A stretch of 64,000 bases of DNA, taken from Myxococcus sp. RHSTA-1-4. Lineage in GTDB: Bacteria > Myxococcota > Myxococcia > Myxococcales > Myxococcaceae. The notes beneath the pieces were generated by a model. It saw nothing but the letters and a program-made list of their open reading frames with translations, had not been told where the DNA came from and ran no database searches. The stretch covers positions 124,001 through 188,000 of the forward strand of contig NZ_JAIQDG010000008.1 of assembly GCF_020037125.1 (NCBI RefSeq), in the 5' to 3' direction. Below are positions 50,485-60,602 of the stretch, piece by piece; the stretch's first letter is position 1; each line of letters starts with the position of its first letter. The translations under genes and the position numbers were made by a program.

Positions 50485-50847
50485 ATGTTCGAAGCCAACT
50501 GCCTGAAGGAGCAGCCCGCCGACATCGTCAGGCGGGTGCTGGAAGAGCAGCGGCCGTGCTTCGTCACGGCCCGTGAGGGGGAGCGCGGTGTGTTGCTGCC
50601 CCTGGACGAGGTCTACGACGAGGTGGTGGACGCGCACCCACGCGTGCTCAGCGCCCGGATGAAGGACCTGGTCCGGCCGGGCAAGGACATGGCGATGTAC
50701 TGCGTCCAGGTGGCCCTTTCGGACGAGCGCGACGCCATCCGCTTCGTCGACGAGGAAGGGCAGCCCGTGCTGGCCATGGTGGGCGCCGTGCGATTCCTGC
50801 GCTGGCTGGAAGAGGCGGAGGAGTCAGAACCCGAAGAAGAGCCCTAA
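50485..50847 (+). CDS. Small acidic hypothetical protein between two immunity genes
   Basis: 120 residues: MFEANCLKEQPADIVRRVLE, then VLLPLDEVYDEVVDAHPRVL, CVQVALSDERDAIRFVDEEG and an acidic end (EEAEESEPEEEP). Its start lies 7 bp after the first Imm11 stop, and the second Imm11 starts 18 bp after its own stop, so all three are one operon. No family recognised. It was probably caught in the duplication or is a co-immunity or accessory factor. Confidence 0.7.
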   Translation: MFEANCLKEQPADIVRRVLEEQRPCFVTAREGERGVLLPLDEVYDEVVDAHPRVLSARMKDLVRPGKDMAMYCVQVALSDERDAIRFVDEEGQPVLAMVGAVRFLRWLEEAEESEPEEEP

Positions 50848-50865
50848 CGAAAGACAAGTCCCTCC

Positions 50866-51450
50866 ATGAAGTACTTCGTCCTCAAGGTCATGGCTGCAGA
50901 AGCGGGCTTCATCGAGGAGTACCCTCGTGGCAGCCCAACGGACTGGAAGTTCGACAAAGGCATCAGCCTCGCCAGGGAGTTTCCCATGGGCGGCGAGGTC
51001 TCCTTCTCCGATAACTACCCCGATGACCGGAACCTGTACGACTTCCAGCCCAACCTGATGAGCGACCTGCTCGTCTCGGGCCGGGCGCGCAAGCTCATCG
51101 AGTCGCTGGAGGTCACCAACGCCGAGTGGTTGCCCGTCGTGGTCAAGGACCACAAGGGCAACGTCGTCGGCAAGGATTACGCCTTCCTCAACCTGCAAGG
51201 CGCCGAGGACGCCATTGACATGGAGCGTTCCGTCTACAGGATGGACCCGATCGAGAAGGATCAGATCGGCCGCATCAAGAAGCTGGCGCTCAAGCCGGCC
51301 ACCATCAACCCCCAGGCGAAGATATTCCGCTGCACCATGGAGCGCCGCCTCATCCTCATCCGCGAGGACGTGCACGCGGCCTTCGTGCAGGCCGGGCTGA
51401 CCGGCTTCAAGGTCTACGATGCCGAGGGCTGGAACGGCCTGGAGCTCTGA
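50866..51450 (+). CDS. Imm11-family (DUF1629) immunity protein, copy 2
   Basis: 194 residues, the same length as copy 1 and about 86% identical by eye. Conserved blocks are FDKGISLAREFPMGGEVSFS, SDLLVSGRARKLIESLEVTN and LILIREDVHAAFVQAGLTGF; differences are scattered near the N-terminus and in the region MDPIEKDQIGRIKKLALKPA. It may neutralise a variant of the AHH toxin carried by other strains. It ends 25 bp before the convergent ketosynthase-like gene. Confidence 0.87.
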   Translation: MKYFVLKVMAAEAGFIEEYPRGSPTDWKFDKGISLAREFPMGGEVSFSDNYPDDRNLYDFQPNLMSDLLVSGRARKLIESLEVTNAEWLPVVVKDHKGNVVGKDYAFLNLQGAEDAIDMERSVYRMDPIEKDQIGRIKKLALKPATINPQAKIFRCTMERRLILIREDVHAAFVQAGLTGFKVYDAEGWNGLEL

Positions 51451-51474
51451 ACCTGCCCGCGCGCCGTGCCCAGC

Positions 51475-52581
51475 CTACGCGCCCCGCTTCCGCGCGGCGG
51501 CCAGGTGGATGACGGCGCGCTCCCCCGCATCCGCCGAGGAGAGCACCAGGATGGAGGGCGCGGGTGCGTAGCCCCGCTGCAACGCCCGGAACGCGAGGGC
51601 CGTGGCCACCGCTCCCGACGCCACGCCCGTGTGCCCGAAGCCCTTGGCCGGCATCCACACCGCGCATCGCTCGAAGCGTGCGTCCCTGTCGCGCAGCCTC
51701 ACCTGGAGCATTCCCCACTCGTAGGCACGCGCGTACTGACCATCATGGTCCGACACGAGCAGCGGCGGAGGTGTGTCCGGCGCCAGCGGCCCCAGCGCCG
51801 CGAGCACCTGGCGCGTCAGTTCCTGCCCGTCCGGAGGCTGCTCGGCGTCCAGTGGCCGGGCGTCACGCCCCTCCGCCACCCGCACCACCGTCACGCCCGG
51901 CTCCGCGGGAGGCTCTCGCGTGAGCACCAGCGCCACGGCCGCCTCGCCCGCCATGAGCCCCGTGGGCCGGCCCGGTGTCTTGAGACGGCGCTGCTGGTTC
52001 AGCAGCTGCAACGTCTCCTGTGGGAGCAGGCTGTCCACCGCGCAGAGGAGCGCGGTCTCCACCTTCCGGTTCCGCAGGTCCTCCTCCGCGGCGGCCAGCG
52101 CCTGGGCGAAGGCAACGTTGCCCGCGTGAAACGCACGCACCGGTCCACGCCAGGTGGGCAACCCCAGCCCCTGCCACGCGCCCTTCACCAGCCGGTCCAC
52201 CAGAAGCGACACGCGCTCGGACACCGCGTCCGGGTCCTCTTCGTCGGGCTCCTTGCTCGTGGTGAAGCCCCGCTCCTCCGGGTCTGGCAACACCAGGTAG
52301 AGGCCCACACCAGCGCCTGGTGCCCGCAAGTCTTCCCGGGCGCCCAGGTCCACCAGCGCCTCCACCAACAGGGCCACCAGCCGGCCCACGCCGGAGAAGC
52401 CCAGGGTGGCCGCGCCCGCCGCGTGCACGGAGACAGGGCTCGGCTCCTCGTCTCCCTTCAGGAAGAGCTCGAAGTCCGGCGCCGCGGAGGGCATCGCCAT
52501 CCCGGCCCGAAACGCCGCGGCGGCCGGGAGGAGCCCGCCCAGCGACGACACCATCCCCACGGCCTTCACCCATCCAGACAT
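51475..52581 (-). CDS. Thiolase-fold (beta-ketoacyl-synthase-like) protein of the T6SS island
   Basis: 368 residues. Thiolase-fold text: VHAAGAATLGFSGVGRLVAL, FHAGNVAFAQALAAAEEDLR, VETALLCAVDSLL (the 'CAVDS' region where synthases carry the active-site Cys), RPTGLMAGEAAVALVLTR, and GFGHTGVASGAVATALAFRA, the His/Gly end motif. It lacks a clear full Cys-His-His triad, and it sits in an effector island rather than a fatty-acid or polyketide cluster; in myxobacteria such genes recur beside DUF4150 and TIGR02270, so the role is probably tied to secretion. The ATG at 52581 starts MSGWVKAVGM. Confidence 0.75.
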   Translation of the reverse strand: MSGWVKAVGMVSSLGGLLPAAAAFRAGMAMPSAAPDFELFLKGDEEPSPVSVHAAGAATLGFSGVGRLVALLVEALVDLGAREDLRAPGAGVGLYLVLPDPEERGFTTSKEPDEEDPDAVSERVSLLVDRLVKGAWQGLGLPTWRGPVRAFHAGNVAFAQALAAAEEDLRNRKVETALLCAVDSLLPQETLQLLNQQRRLKTPGRPTGLMAGEAAVALVLTREPPAEPGVTVVRVAEGRDARPLDAEQPPDGQELTRQVLAALGPLAPDTPPPLLVSDHDGQYARAYEWGMLQVRLRDRDARFERCAVWMPAKGFGHTGVASGAVATALAFRALQRGYAPAPSILVLSSADAGERAVIHLAAARKRGA

Positions 52582-52746
52582 GCGCGTCCTGGCCTCCCAC
52601 GGCGGAGCGCCCCCGGATGAACCCGGGCGCCGGGGAAGTGTTCCACGCCACCTGACAGCGGACCAGTGCCCCACTCGTGTCTCGCGGGGTGCGGCGCTAC
52701 ACTCCCGGCAAGCAAGGCGGGCCATGCCCACCGGGAGTCACGAGCC

Positions 52747-53211
52747 ATGAGTGCCACCGTCGGTGTGAACAAGCTGTCCGTCGTCCACAAGGACACCCAC
52801 GGAAACACCATCGCCTTCCCGGACGTGTGCAAGACGCCCAGCCCGGGCGGTCCCATTCCCATCCCCTACCCCAACGTGGCGATGTCCTCGGACACGGACA
52901 AGGGCACCAAGAAGGTCTCCGTGGATGGCAAGCCCGTGTGCGTGGAGGACTCGAACTTCAAGACCAGCAACGGAGACGAGGCCGGCTCCGCGGGTGGCGG
53001 CGTCGTGTCCGGCAAGACCAAGGGCAAGGCCGAGTTCGTCAACTACTCCTTCGACGTGAAGTTCGAGGGAAAGAGCGTGGCGCGGACCTTCGACCTGATG
53101 CTGCACAACGACAAGAACACCCCGCCCGCGCCCCTGCTCCAGGGGCCGGTCATCGCGCTCGGCAAGGACGACATGAAGGCGAAGTGCCTGGTCTGCGACA
53201 AGGAACTGTGA
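52747..53211 (+). CDS. DUF4150 PAAR-like protein
   Basis: 154 residues, the DUF4150 PAAR-like family that caps the type VI spike. KTPSPGGPIPIPYPNVAMSS is the hallmark CxTPxPGGPvPiPYpN motif, followed by SNFKTSNGDEAGSAGGGVVS and FEGKSVARTFDLMLHNDKN. Metal-binding Cys residues remain in VCKT and CLVCDKEL. It would carry an effector to the target cell. The TIGR02270 gene overlaps its stop by 4 bp (GTGA), so the two are translationally coupled. Confidence 0.9.
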   Translation: MSATVGVNKLSVVHKDTHGNTIAFPDVCKTPSPGGPIPIPYPNVAMSSDTDKGTKKVSVDGKPVCVEDSNFKTSNGDEAGSAGGGVVSGKTKGKAEFVNYSFDVKFEGKSVARTFDLMLHNDKNTPPAPLLQGPVIALGKDDMKAKCLVCDKEL

Positions 53212-54542
53212 CGCCTCCCCTGTCACGCCGTCCCGCCATCCGCTGGGAGCTGCTGGAGCGTCACCTCGAGGAGGCGGAGTTCCTCTGGACGCAGTGGGAG
53301 CGCGGGCTGTGGGATTCCGCCCTCACGCTGGAAGACGTCGCCGGAGGAGACGAGGGGCGCCTGCACGCCCACCTCGATGCGCTCGTGGTGGCTGGCGCCC
53401 CCGCCGCCCAACGATTCCTGCTGCCCGCGCTGGAGTCGGAAGAGCCGGCGCTCGTTGCCGCCTCGGCCTGGACGCTGCTCGCGGCGGAGGACTCGAACTG
53501 GCGTGGGCATCTCCTCCAGCGGATGGAGGACGCCCCCGAGGCCATCGCCCCCGGCGTGCTCCGCGCGCTGGAGCTGTCCGGGCGCACGGAGTTCCAGGCC
53601 TGGGTGCTCCAGGTCCTGCCCCGTCAGGCCCCGGCGCTCCAGGCCGGGCTGCTCCGCGTGCTGCGCCTCCAGCACGTGAGCGCCTCCGCCGTGCTCGGAG
53701 GGCTGGACGTCGAGGCGGAGCCAGCCCTCCATGCCGAGGCCCTCCGCGCGGCGGCCTTCGCGCCGGGAACGGTGGCCGACACGCTGCTGGCACGGGGACT
53801 GGAGCACACACTGCCCGCCGTGCGGGACGCGGCGCTGGAGACAGGACTGCTGCTGGGCTCTCGCGCGGCCTGGGAGCAGGCGCGGAGAAGGGCCACGTCA
53901 CGAGAGCCCGTCCCCAGGGCCGCGCTCCTGGCCCTCGCGGTGGCGGGGGAGTCCCGGGATTCGCAGACGCTGGTGGGACGGCTGGCGGACCCCGAGGCCC
54001 GAGAGGAGGTCCTCTGGGCGCTCGGCTTCAGCGGCAGGCTCGCCGCCGCCGAGGCGCTGCTCCCCCTGCTTCAGGACGAAAGCCTGGGCGCACTCGCCGC
54101 GGAGTCCTTCGCCGCCATCACCGGCCTTCCACTGGCTCCCCCGCACCTCCTGCCGGAGCCCCCACCGGAGGACGAGGAGGAGGAACCCGAGACTCCCGTG
54201 GAGGACCTCCGGGAGCTGCTTCCGCGGCCCCTCGCCCCTCCCGGCCGCGTGGATGGGAAGGCGGTGGAGCGGTGGTGGACGAGCGTGCGTGGGGGCTTCG
54301 CGGCCGAGGGCCGTTACCTGCGGGGCGCGCTCCTGACGGTGGACCGGCTCGCCAGCGCCCTCGAAGGCGAGTCGATGCGGCGCCGCCCCGGGCTCGCCTG
54401 GGAGCTGGCCATGCGCAGCGGTGGCGCCCTCTGCGTGGAGACCCGGCTGTGGACCTCCGCGCAGCGCCAGCAGGCCCGTGCGCTGGCGTCGCTCCGCCCG
54501 GAGGTGCTGACGCGCGGCTGGAGCCGGCTGGTGAGCCGCTGA
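53208..54542 (+). CDS. TIGR02270-family protein (HEAT-like helical repeats)
   Basis: 444 residues from the GTG at 53208. Helical HEAT-like repeats (LPALESEEPALVAASAWTLL, GLEHTLPAVRDAALETGLLL, LADPEAREEVLWALGFSGRL) make up most of the length, ending with the TIGR02270 C-terminal block (RGGFAAEGRYLRGALLTVDR, RPGLAWELAMRSGGALCVET). TIGR02270 proteins are linked to DUF4150 genes in myxobacteria and other proteobacteria, presumably as adaptors or immunity factors. Coupled to the PAAR-like gene by a 4-bp overlap, last gene of the island. Confidence 0.88.
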   Translation: MTPPLSRRPAIRWELLERHLEEAEFLWTQWERGLWDSALTLEDVAGGDEGRLHAHLDALVVAGAPAAQRFLLPALESEEPALVAASAWTLLAAEDSNWRGHLLQRMEDAPEAIAPGVLRALELSGRTEFQAWVLQVLPRQAPALQAGLLRVLRLQHVSASAVLGGLDVEAEPALHAEALRAAAFAPGTVADTLLARGLEHTLPAVRDAALETGLLLGSRAAWEQARRRATSREPVPRAALLALAVAGESRDSQTLVGRLADPEAREEVLWALGFSGRLAAAEALLPLLQDESLGALAAESFAAITGLPLAPPHLLPEPPPEDEEEEPETPVEDLRELLPRPLAPPGRVDGKAVERWWTSVRGGFAAEGRYLRGALLTVDRLASALEGESMRRRPGLAWELAMRSGGALCVETRLWTSAQRQQARALASLRPEVLTRGWSRLVSR

Positions 54543-54551
54543 GCCCGGCGC

Positions 54552-56414
54552 TCAGTCCCGCCTGCCCAGCGTGCGGTCCAGGTTGTACGCGGAGCTGATG
54601 AGCGACAGGTGGGTGAGCGCCTGGGGGAAGTTGCCCAGCGCCTCGCCGGACGGGCCCGTCTGCTCCGCGTAGAGGCCCACGTGGTTGGCGTAGCCCAGCA
54701 TCCGCTCGAAGGTCAGCCGCGCCTCCTCCAGCAAATCGGGCCTCGCCACGCTGGCGCGTGTCATCGCCTCCACCAGCCAGAAGCTGCACAGGTTGAAGGT
54801 GCCCTCGCGCCCGGGGATTCCGTCCAGCGTCTTGTCCACGTCGTAGCGGAACACCAGCCCGTCCGACACCAGGCCCCCCTTCGCCGGCGGGCGCCGCATC
54901 CTGTCCAGCGTGGACACCATCCGCGGGTCCACCGGCGACAGGAAGAAGACCAGCGGCATCAGCAGGTTCGCCGCGTCCAGCGCCTCGCTCTCGTACGCCT
55001 GGATGAAGGCCTCGCGCTTCGGGCTCCACCCCTGCGTCATGATGTCCTCGAAGATGGTGTCGCGCACCGCCAGCCACCGCGGCCGGTCCGCCGGGAAGCT
55101 GCGCTTGTCCGCCAGGCGGATGGCCCGGTCCACCGCCACCCAGCACATCAGCTTCGAGTACACGAAGTGCCGCCGCCCGCCGCGCACCTCCCAGATGCCC
55201 TCGTCCGGCTGGTTCCAGTGGTTGCACACCCAGTCCACCAGCCGCCGCAGGTGCCGCCAGAAGTCATATGAAATCGGCGCCGCGTACTTGTTGGACAGGT
55301 ACACCGAGTCCATCAGCTCGCCGTAGATGTCGAGCTGGAGCTGGTCCGCCGCCGCGTTGCCGATGCGCACCGGCCGCGCCCCGCCGTACCCGCTCAGGTG
55401 CGCCAGCTCCAGCTCGTCCGGAACGCGGCTGCCGTCCACCGAGAACATCAGCGGCAGCGGCCCGTCCCCCTGCTCCGCGCAGCGCGCCTCCACCCAGCGC
55501 ATGAAGGCCGCCGCCTCCTGCTTGAAGCCGATGCGCATGAACGCATAGACGGTGAAGGCCGCGTCCCGCAGCCAGCAGTAGCGGTAGTCCCAGTTGCGCG
55601 TGCCGCCGGGGGACTCGGGCAGGCTGCACGTGGGCGCCGCGACAATCGCCCCGGTCGGCTCGTACGTCAGCAGCTTCAGCGCCAGCGCCGAGCGCCGCAC
55701 CGTCTCCCGCCAGCGCCCCGTGTAGTCGCAGCCCGACAGCCAGTGGCGCCAGTACTCCACCGTGTCCCGGAAGATGGCCTCCGAGGACTCGTGGCTGTGC
55801 ACCAGCTCCCGGCACGACATGCGCGCGCCCTGCCGCAGGTTGAAGACGGCGGACTGGTTCTCGCGCAGCGTGAAGCGCGCGCTGACGCCCCGCTCCTCCC
55901 TCCGTAGCGGCACGGACGAGGCCAGCGTCAGCTCCAGCGTCTTCGACGCGAAGGCGGCCCCGCCGTGGATGACGTGCGTCTCGTGCGAGTCCCGGGCGTA
56001 GTTGAAGGCCGGGAAGCACTCCATCATGAAGCGCATCTCCCCGCGCACCACGCGCACGCGCCTCAGCACCTCGCGCTCGTGCTTCCGCTCGTGGCGCGAC
56101 ATGGGCATGAAGTCCACCAGCTCCCCCACGCCGTCCGGTGTGTAGAAACGCGTCACCAGCACGTTGGTGTCGGGCCAGTAGAACTGTTTCTTCATCACCC
56201 CGTCCGGCTCCGGGCAGATGCGCCAGTGGCCGCCCCGGTCCGGGTCCAGCAGCGCGCCGAAGACGCTCGGGCTGTCGAAGTGGGGGAAGCACAGCCAGTC
56301 GAGCGTGCCCTCGTTCCCAATCAGCGCCACCGTGCGCAGGTCACCGATGATGCCGTGGTCTTCAATGGGCACCGAGCGGCCCGCCACGTTGCTCACGCTG
56401 CTCCCCGTTGCCAT
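54552..56414 (-). CDS. GH15-family glycoside hydrolase (glucoamylase/trehalase-like)
   Basis: 620 residues. The N-terminal beta domain starts [20 protein letters not shown], the hallmark of the trehalase-like branch of GH15. The (alpha/alpha)6 barrel carries [20 protein letters not shown], the general acid Glu in [20 protein letters not shown], and the second Glu near [16 protein letters not shown]. It would release glucose from trehalose or alpha-glucans in the cytoplasm (no signal peptide). It begins 23 bp after the glucose-dehydrogenase gene, an operon in which the glucose produced can be oxidised. The ATG at 56414 gives [12 protein letters not shown]. Confidence 0.92.
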   Translation of the reverse strand: MATGSSVSNVAGRSVPIEDHGIIGDLRTVALIGNEGTLDWLCFPHFDSPSVFGALLDPDRGGHWRICPEPDGVMKKQFYWPDTNVLVTRFYTPDGVGELVDFMPMSRHERKHEREVLRRVRVVRGEMRFMMECFPAFNYARDSHETHVIHGGAAFASKTLELTLASSVPLRREERGVSARFTLRENQSAVFNLRQGARMSCRELVHSHESSEAIFRDTVEYWRHWLSGCDYTGRWRETVRRSALALKLLTYEPTGAIVAAPTCSLPESPGGTRNWDYRYCWLRDAAFTVYAFMRIGFKQEAAAFMRWVEARCAEQGDGPLPLMFSVDGSRVPDELELAHLSGYGGARPVRIGNAAADQLQLDIYGELMDSVYLSNKYAAPISYDFWRHLRRLVDWVCNHWNQPDEGIWEVRGGRRHFVYSKLMCWVAVDRAIRLADKRSFPADRPRWLAVRDTIFEDIMTQGWSPKREAFIQAYESEALDAANLLMPLVFFLSPVDPRMVSTLDRMRRPPAKGGLVSDGLVFRYDVDKTLDGIPGREGTFNLCSFWLVEAMTRASVARPDLLEEARLTFERMLGYANHVGLYAEQTGPSGEALGNFPQALTHLSLISSAYNLDRTLGRRD

Positions 56415-56437
56415 GGGCGTCTCCTCGCCGGCACCGC

Positions 56438-57529
56438 TCACGTGAAGGTGATGACGTGCTTGATGCCGCCACCACCCTTCCTTCCCGTCACCGCGTCGCA
56501 ATAGTCCTCGGGCGGGTGGCGGGCGGTGATGAGCCGCTCCAGCCCGCCCGGCCAGCGGGCCCGGAAGCGCCCCAGGTCGTCCAGCGCCATGTCGAAGTCC
56601 GAGTCCGCCGCGTTCACCGTGCCCAGCACCACCTGGTTCTTCAGCACGAGCTGCTTGAGCAGCGCCGCGCCCTCCAGCGACAGCGCCTCTTCGTGAGACG
56701 GCACGCCGGTGAGGACGACGACGCCGTTGGGGGCCAGCACCTTCAGCGTCTCGAACGCGGCCTTCGCCGCGCCCGCCGCCTCGTAGAGGACGTCCGGGGC
56801 GCCGGCACGGCGGACCAGCTCCTCCACGGACAGCTCCTTGGAGGAGAGGTACGGGGCGCCCACCGCCTCGGCGGCGGCCGCCTTCTCGTTGGGCTTGGGG
56901 CTGCGCGAGTACACCGTGGTGACGTAGCCCCGGCGCAGCAGCGCCATGACGCCGAGCTGCCCCACCGGCCCCGCCCCCAGCACCACCGCGCGCCCCGTCT
57001 CGGGCTTCCACGGCAGCCGCTCCTGGATGCGCCGCACCTCGCGCAGGGCCTTCTCGGCGATGGTGAGCGGCTCGGTGAGCACCGCCACCTCGCGCAGCTC
57101 CGCGGGCACGCGGTGCACGTACGCCACGTCCTCCACGAAGAGCTCGGCGCAGAAGCCGTGCGCCTCCTTGATGCCCCGCTCCGTGTAGTCCCCGGTGACG
57201 CAGAAGTCCGGGTGCCCGTGCCGGCACGCGGGACAGGTGGCGTGCGGACACGGCCGGCGCACGCGCGGCACCACGAGGTCTCCCTTCTGGAGGCCCTGCA
57301 CGGCGCCACCCACCTCCACCACCTCGCCCAGGCACTCGTGGCCGACGATGAGGTACTCCGAGCCGGGCGGCGACGTGCCGTAGAGGAACTGGACGATGTC
57401 CCGGTCCGTGCCGCACACCCCCACCTCGCGCGTGCGCACCTTCACCTGCGTGGGCGACTGGAGCCGGGGCTCCGGGGCGTCGATGACACGCACCTCGCGT
57501 TGCTGGGGGAAGACGGCGACGGCCTTCAT
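56438..57529 (-). CDS. Zinc-dependent glucose 1-dehydrogenase-type alcohol dehydrogenase
   Basis: 363 residues, MDR superfamily. Catalytic-zinc motif [10 protein letters not shown] with [13 protein letters not shown], structural-zinc cysteines in [22 protein letters not shown](P) motif [17 protein letters not shown]. The GTDRDI and [12 protein letters not shown] pattern is that of archaeal/bacterial glucose dehydrogenases, which oxidise glucose to gluconolactone. First gene of the operon with the GH15 hydrolase. The ATG at 57529 is the natural start. Confidence 0.9.
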   Translation of the reverse strand: MKAVAVFPQQREVRVIDAPEPRLQSPTQVKVRTREVGVCGTDRDIVQFLYGTSPPGSEYLIVGHECLGEVVEVGGAVQGLQKGDLVVPRVRRPCPHATCPACRHGHPDFCVTGDYTERGIKEAHGFCAELFVEDVAYVHRVPAELREVAVLTEPLTIAEKALREVRRIQERLPWKPETGRAVVLGAGPVGQLGVMALLRRGYVTTVYSRSPKPNEKAAAAEAVGAPYLSSKELSVEELVRRAGAPDVLYEAAGAAKAAFETLKVLAPNGVVVLTGVPSHEEALSLEGAALLKQLVLKNQVVLGTVNAADSDFDMALDDLGRFRARWPGGLERLITARHPPEDYCDAVTGRKGGGGIKHVITFT

Positions 57530-57736
57530 GCGCGGGCTCCTTCGGGTCCGGATGCGTTCCACGGAGGCGGGCAGGGACTGACTCCTGCCGGAAGCGCCGC
57601 GGGCGCGCACGGTACGGTGGTGACTCGGGTCCACCGGTGCACACCGCCCGCCTGCCCGCTGCCCAGGGGTCAACGCTTGCGCGGGGCGCACGAAACCGCT
57701 GCCGCCCGGGCGCTCGCGGGTCTATGAGAGGGAATC

Positions 57737-58306
57737 GTGAGCGAGTCCACCGTCCCCTCCCCTTCCGACGAGCCGCGCCGCAGCCGCTCCACCGCCATTG
57801 GCGCGGCGGCCTGCGTGCTGCTGGCGCTTCCCTTCCTCGTGCTCGGGCCGTACCTGCTGGATACGAAGGGGCGCGTGGAGCTGCTGTGCGAGCCGGGCGG
57901 CCCCTGCACGCTCACCCGGGCGGGGTGGCTCACCCGCGACGAGGTGGGACGCTTCACGCTGGACGAAATCCAGGGGGTGACGCTGGAGCGCACCCGGAGC
58001 GCCCGCCGCAAGAGCGTCCCCATCTTCCGGCCGGAGCTGGAGACGGCCCGGGGGAAGTTCCCCCTCTTCTCCCAGTGGGCCACCGACGAGGCCGAGGCCG
58101 TGCGCGCGGAGGAGCAGGTGAAGCGCTACCTCGCGGCGCCCCAGGCGGGGTCCCTGGAGCTGGTGCGGGACGACCGGCGCGCCTCGCTGCGCGTGGGTGG
58201 TGCCTTCACGGGCGTGGGCGCGCTGCTGCTGGTGTTCGCCGGCTGGCTGCTCGTGAGGACGCGGGCGCACCGGCGCGCGGAGCGGGTAGGGGCGCCCCCT
58301 GGCTGA
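57737..58306 (+). CDS. Two-helix membrane protein of unknown function
   Basis: 189 residues from a GTG at 57737 (GAGAGGG upstream). TM helices are at ~19-40 ([20 protein letters not shown]) and ~155-172 ([20 protein letters not shown]), with a ~110-residue exposed domain between, including [20 protein letters not shown] and [20 protein letters not shown]. The topology resembles proteins with a periplasmic sensor-like loop, but no family is recognised. Stand-alone, divergent from the dehydrogenase operon. Confidence 0.75.
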   Translation: MSESTVPSPSDEPRRSRSTAIGAAACVLLALPFLVLGPYLLDTKGRVELLCEPGGPCTLTRAGWLTRDEVGRFTLDEIQGVTLERTRSARRKSVPIFRPELETARGKFPLFSQWATDEAEAVRAEEQVKRYLAAPQAGSLELVRDDRRASLRVGGAFTGVGALLLVFAGWLLVRTRAHRRAERVGAPPG

Positions 58307-58450
58307 CAGCGCATACGGTGGCCCGGGCGCGTGGGCGGTAACTCCAGACACGACGCGATTCCCCGCATCATGCGGTCGGGAACATTGTTGGAATTCGTCG
58401 TGCAACTCGTTCTAGGCTTGCCTGGAATTACTCGCTTGGGGGCACTGATA

Positions 58451-60472
58451 ATGAGGAGACCCGCGCTGGTACCTGGCCTAGTGCAGTCCGACGTTGCGTC
58501 CGCAGCAGACGAGCCTCGGCGCCACGAGCTACGCCTTTCCAAGCCCCGGCTGGAAAAAGTCCAGGTGCTCACCGAACTGGACCCTCGACTGCAGCGACTG
58601 GTCGAAAAGGGACAGCGGGGTTTTCGACCGCGTGCGACGTCATCCACCCAGACAGGACAGGTGGCGGTCGTCGCCCGTGTCCGGGATGTGGACGCGTGGT
58701 GGGCCCATCCCGACGTGAATCCGGGTGTGTTGCTCGGCTCGAGGGACACGGGTGGTGAGCGAGGCTATCTCTGCACGGCCCGGGTGCCACTGCAGCGCAT
58801 CGAGCATCTGCGGGGGCTCGACAACGTCCTGAGCCTCAAGGCCGCGCAGCCAATCCGTCCCGCCATCCACGAAACTGTGCGGGACATCCGTGCCCGCCGG
58901 GACTTGCTGCCCAAGGGGCTCAAGAGCAACCAGGGCAGCGGTACCCTCATCGGTGTCGTCGACTTCGGCTGCGACTTCACCCATCGGGACCTGCGCAACG
59001 CGGATGGCTCGACGCGACTCATCGGCATCTGGGACCAGCGCGCAGACTCCCTGCCGGACAGCCCCCTAGGCTATGGCCAGTTCCATAACCGGAAGAATAT
59101 TGACTCGGCCTTGCGCAGGAAAGAGCCCTTCGCCGCGCTCGGCTACCGGCCGGACCAAAACCTTGACTGGAAGTCAGGAGCCCATGGAACCCACGTCCTG
59201 GGAATCGCCGCTGGAAACGGGAAGGGCAGCGGCAGCAAGTACGCTGGCATCGCGCCGAAAGCAGACCTGCTCTTCGTCGAGCTCTCCGCGAGCGACATCC
59301 CTTGGGAGGGAGACGGGGTCACGACGAGCAGCTTTGGCGACTCGGTCCAGTTGCTGGAAGCGGTGCAGTTCATCTTCGACACTGCGGGTGGCAGGCCCTG
59401 CGTCGTCAACCTGAGCCTGGGTACCAACGGGGGGCCGCATGATGGCTCGACGCTCGTGGAAGAAGGCATCGACCAGATAGTGAGCGCAGCGCCCAACCGG
59501 GCGGTCGTCATCGCCGCATCCAACTCCCACGAGGACCACATCCACACGGCGGGGCAGGTACGGCAAGCCGAGTCCTTCGACATCCGTTGGGACGTGCGTA
59601 ACACCCACAAGAGTCACAAGGAGCTGGAGCTCTGGTACACGGGGAGCGACGAGTTCGAGGTCGAGCTGCTCATGCCCGATGGCACGTCACTCGGCCGGGT
59701 GGCGCTGGGCGATACAAGGCGCTCGCTCGATGACACCGGGGAGCTGGCGTTCTTCGTCGCCCACCGCAGGAAGGACCCCAATAACGGGGACAACGCCATT
59801 GGCATCCTCCTGGAGGTCGGCGTCCCCCAAGGCATCTACATCGTACGGCTCCATGGGGTCCGCGTACAGAACGGCCAGTTCCATGCCTGGATTGAGCGAG
59901 ACGACGGTGCGCAGTCTCGCTTCAAGGACCCCGTGCCCACCCACACCCTGGGCTCCATTTCCTGTGGAGAGAAGAGCATCACCGTAGGCTCCTACGACGC
60001 GCACAAAGCCCATCTCCCGCTCTCTTCGTTCTCCTCCGCCGGTCCCATCCGACAGGCGTCATTGAAGAAGCGCAAGCTTGAAAAGCCGGAGCTCAGTGCC
60101 CCCGGCCAGGCGGTGTGGTCGGTCAAGTCGGGCAGCCAGAAGGGCCTCAGGACCATGTCGGGAACGAGCATGGCGGCGCCTGCCGTCTCGGGAGCGGTCG
60201 CGCTCTTGTACGCGGAGGCCCATGCCCGAGGTCTCTCGCTCCCGGTCGATGAGCTGCGACAATTGCTCCTGGAGACGGCCCGCCCCGAGCAGCAGGGATG
60301 GCACCCGCGATTGGGCTTCGGCCGGCTCGATGTCGCCGCAGCGCTCAAGGCCCTCCAGGCACGTGTCCCGGTCACCAGCAGCGCAAAGAAGGCGCCGAGG
60401 GTGGGAAGCAAGGGCCTCCGGGGCAAGCGCCGGTCCAGTGCTAGACCGACGAAGCGTAAAAAAGCGACTTAA
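58451..60472 (+). CDS. Subtilisin-like (S8) serine protease
   Basis: 673 residues from the ATG at 58451; a GTG at 58331 would add 40 residues without a signal peptide. A propeptide-like N-terminus (VAVVARVRDVDAW, then RIEHLRGLDNVLSLKAA) precedes the catalytic domain: Asp171 in GVVDFGCDFTHRDLRN, His245 in GAHGTHVLGIAAGNG and Ser573 in SGTSMAAPAVSGAVALLYA, a complete triad. A ~330-residue gap between His and Ser holds an inserted beta domain (EVELLMPDGTSLGRVALGDT). The C-terminus is very basic. Noticeably lower GC than the neighbours, and a separate propeptide-like protein follows. No signal peptide, so intracellular or secreted by another route. Confidence 0.9.
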   Translation: MRRPALVPGLVQSDVASAADEPRRHELRLSKPRLEKVQVLTELDPRLQRLVEKGQRGFRPRATSSTQTGQVAVVARVRDVDAWWAHPDVNPGVLLGSRDTGGERGYLCTARVPLQRIEHLRGLDNVLSLKAAQPIRPAIHETVRDIRARRDLLPKGLKSNQGSGTLIGVVDFGCDFTHRDLRNADGSTRLIGIWDQRADSLPDSPLGYGQFHNRKNIDSALRRKEPFAALGYRPDQNLDWKSGAHGTHVLGIAAGNGKGSGSKYAGIAPKADLLFVELSASDIPWEGDGVTTSSFGDSVQLLEAVQFIFDTAGGRPCVVNLSLGTNGGPHDGSTLVEEGIDQIVSAAPNRAVVIAASNSHEDHIHTAGQVRQAESFDIRWDVRNTHKSHKELELWYTGSDEFEVELLMPDGTSLGRVALGDTRRSLDDTGELAFFVAHRRKDPNNGDNAIGILLEVGVPQGIYIVRLHGVRVQNGQFHAWIERDDGAQSRFKDPVPTHTLGSISCGEKSITVGSYDAHKAHLPLSSFSSAGPIRQASLKKRKLEKPELSAPGQAVWSVKSGSQKGLRTMSGTSMAAPAVSGAVALLYAEAHARGLSLPVDELRQLLLETARPEQQGWHPRLGFGRLDVAAALKALQARVPVTSSAKKAPRVGSKGLRGKRRSSARPTKRKKAT

Positions 60473-60602
60473 CTACCCCATTAGGCGAATTGATGGTACA
60501 AAGAGGGGGGACGTACCGTCCAAGTACTGGCGTACGCATAAGGGGAACTGCCAGAGTTGCGGCGGGTCATCTTCGTCTCCACTCTGCCAGGGGGCAGCAA
60601 TC

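Noticed and set aside
44000..56000. A full type VI secretion locus
   Set aside because: No TssB, TssC, ClpV, VgrG, Hcp or TssM frames; only cargo, adaptor and immunity genes occur.
57541..58450. tRNA or other RNA gene in the intergenic spaces
   Set aside because: No cloverleaf or CCA-ended pattern seen here or in the other gaps, though I could only scan by eye.
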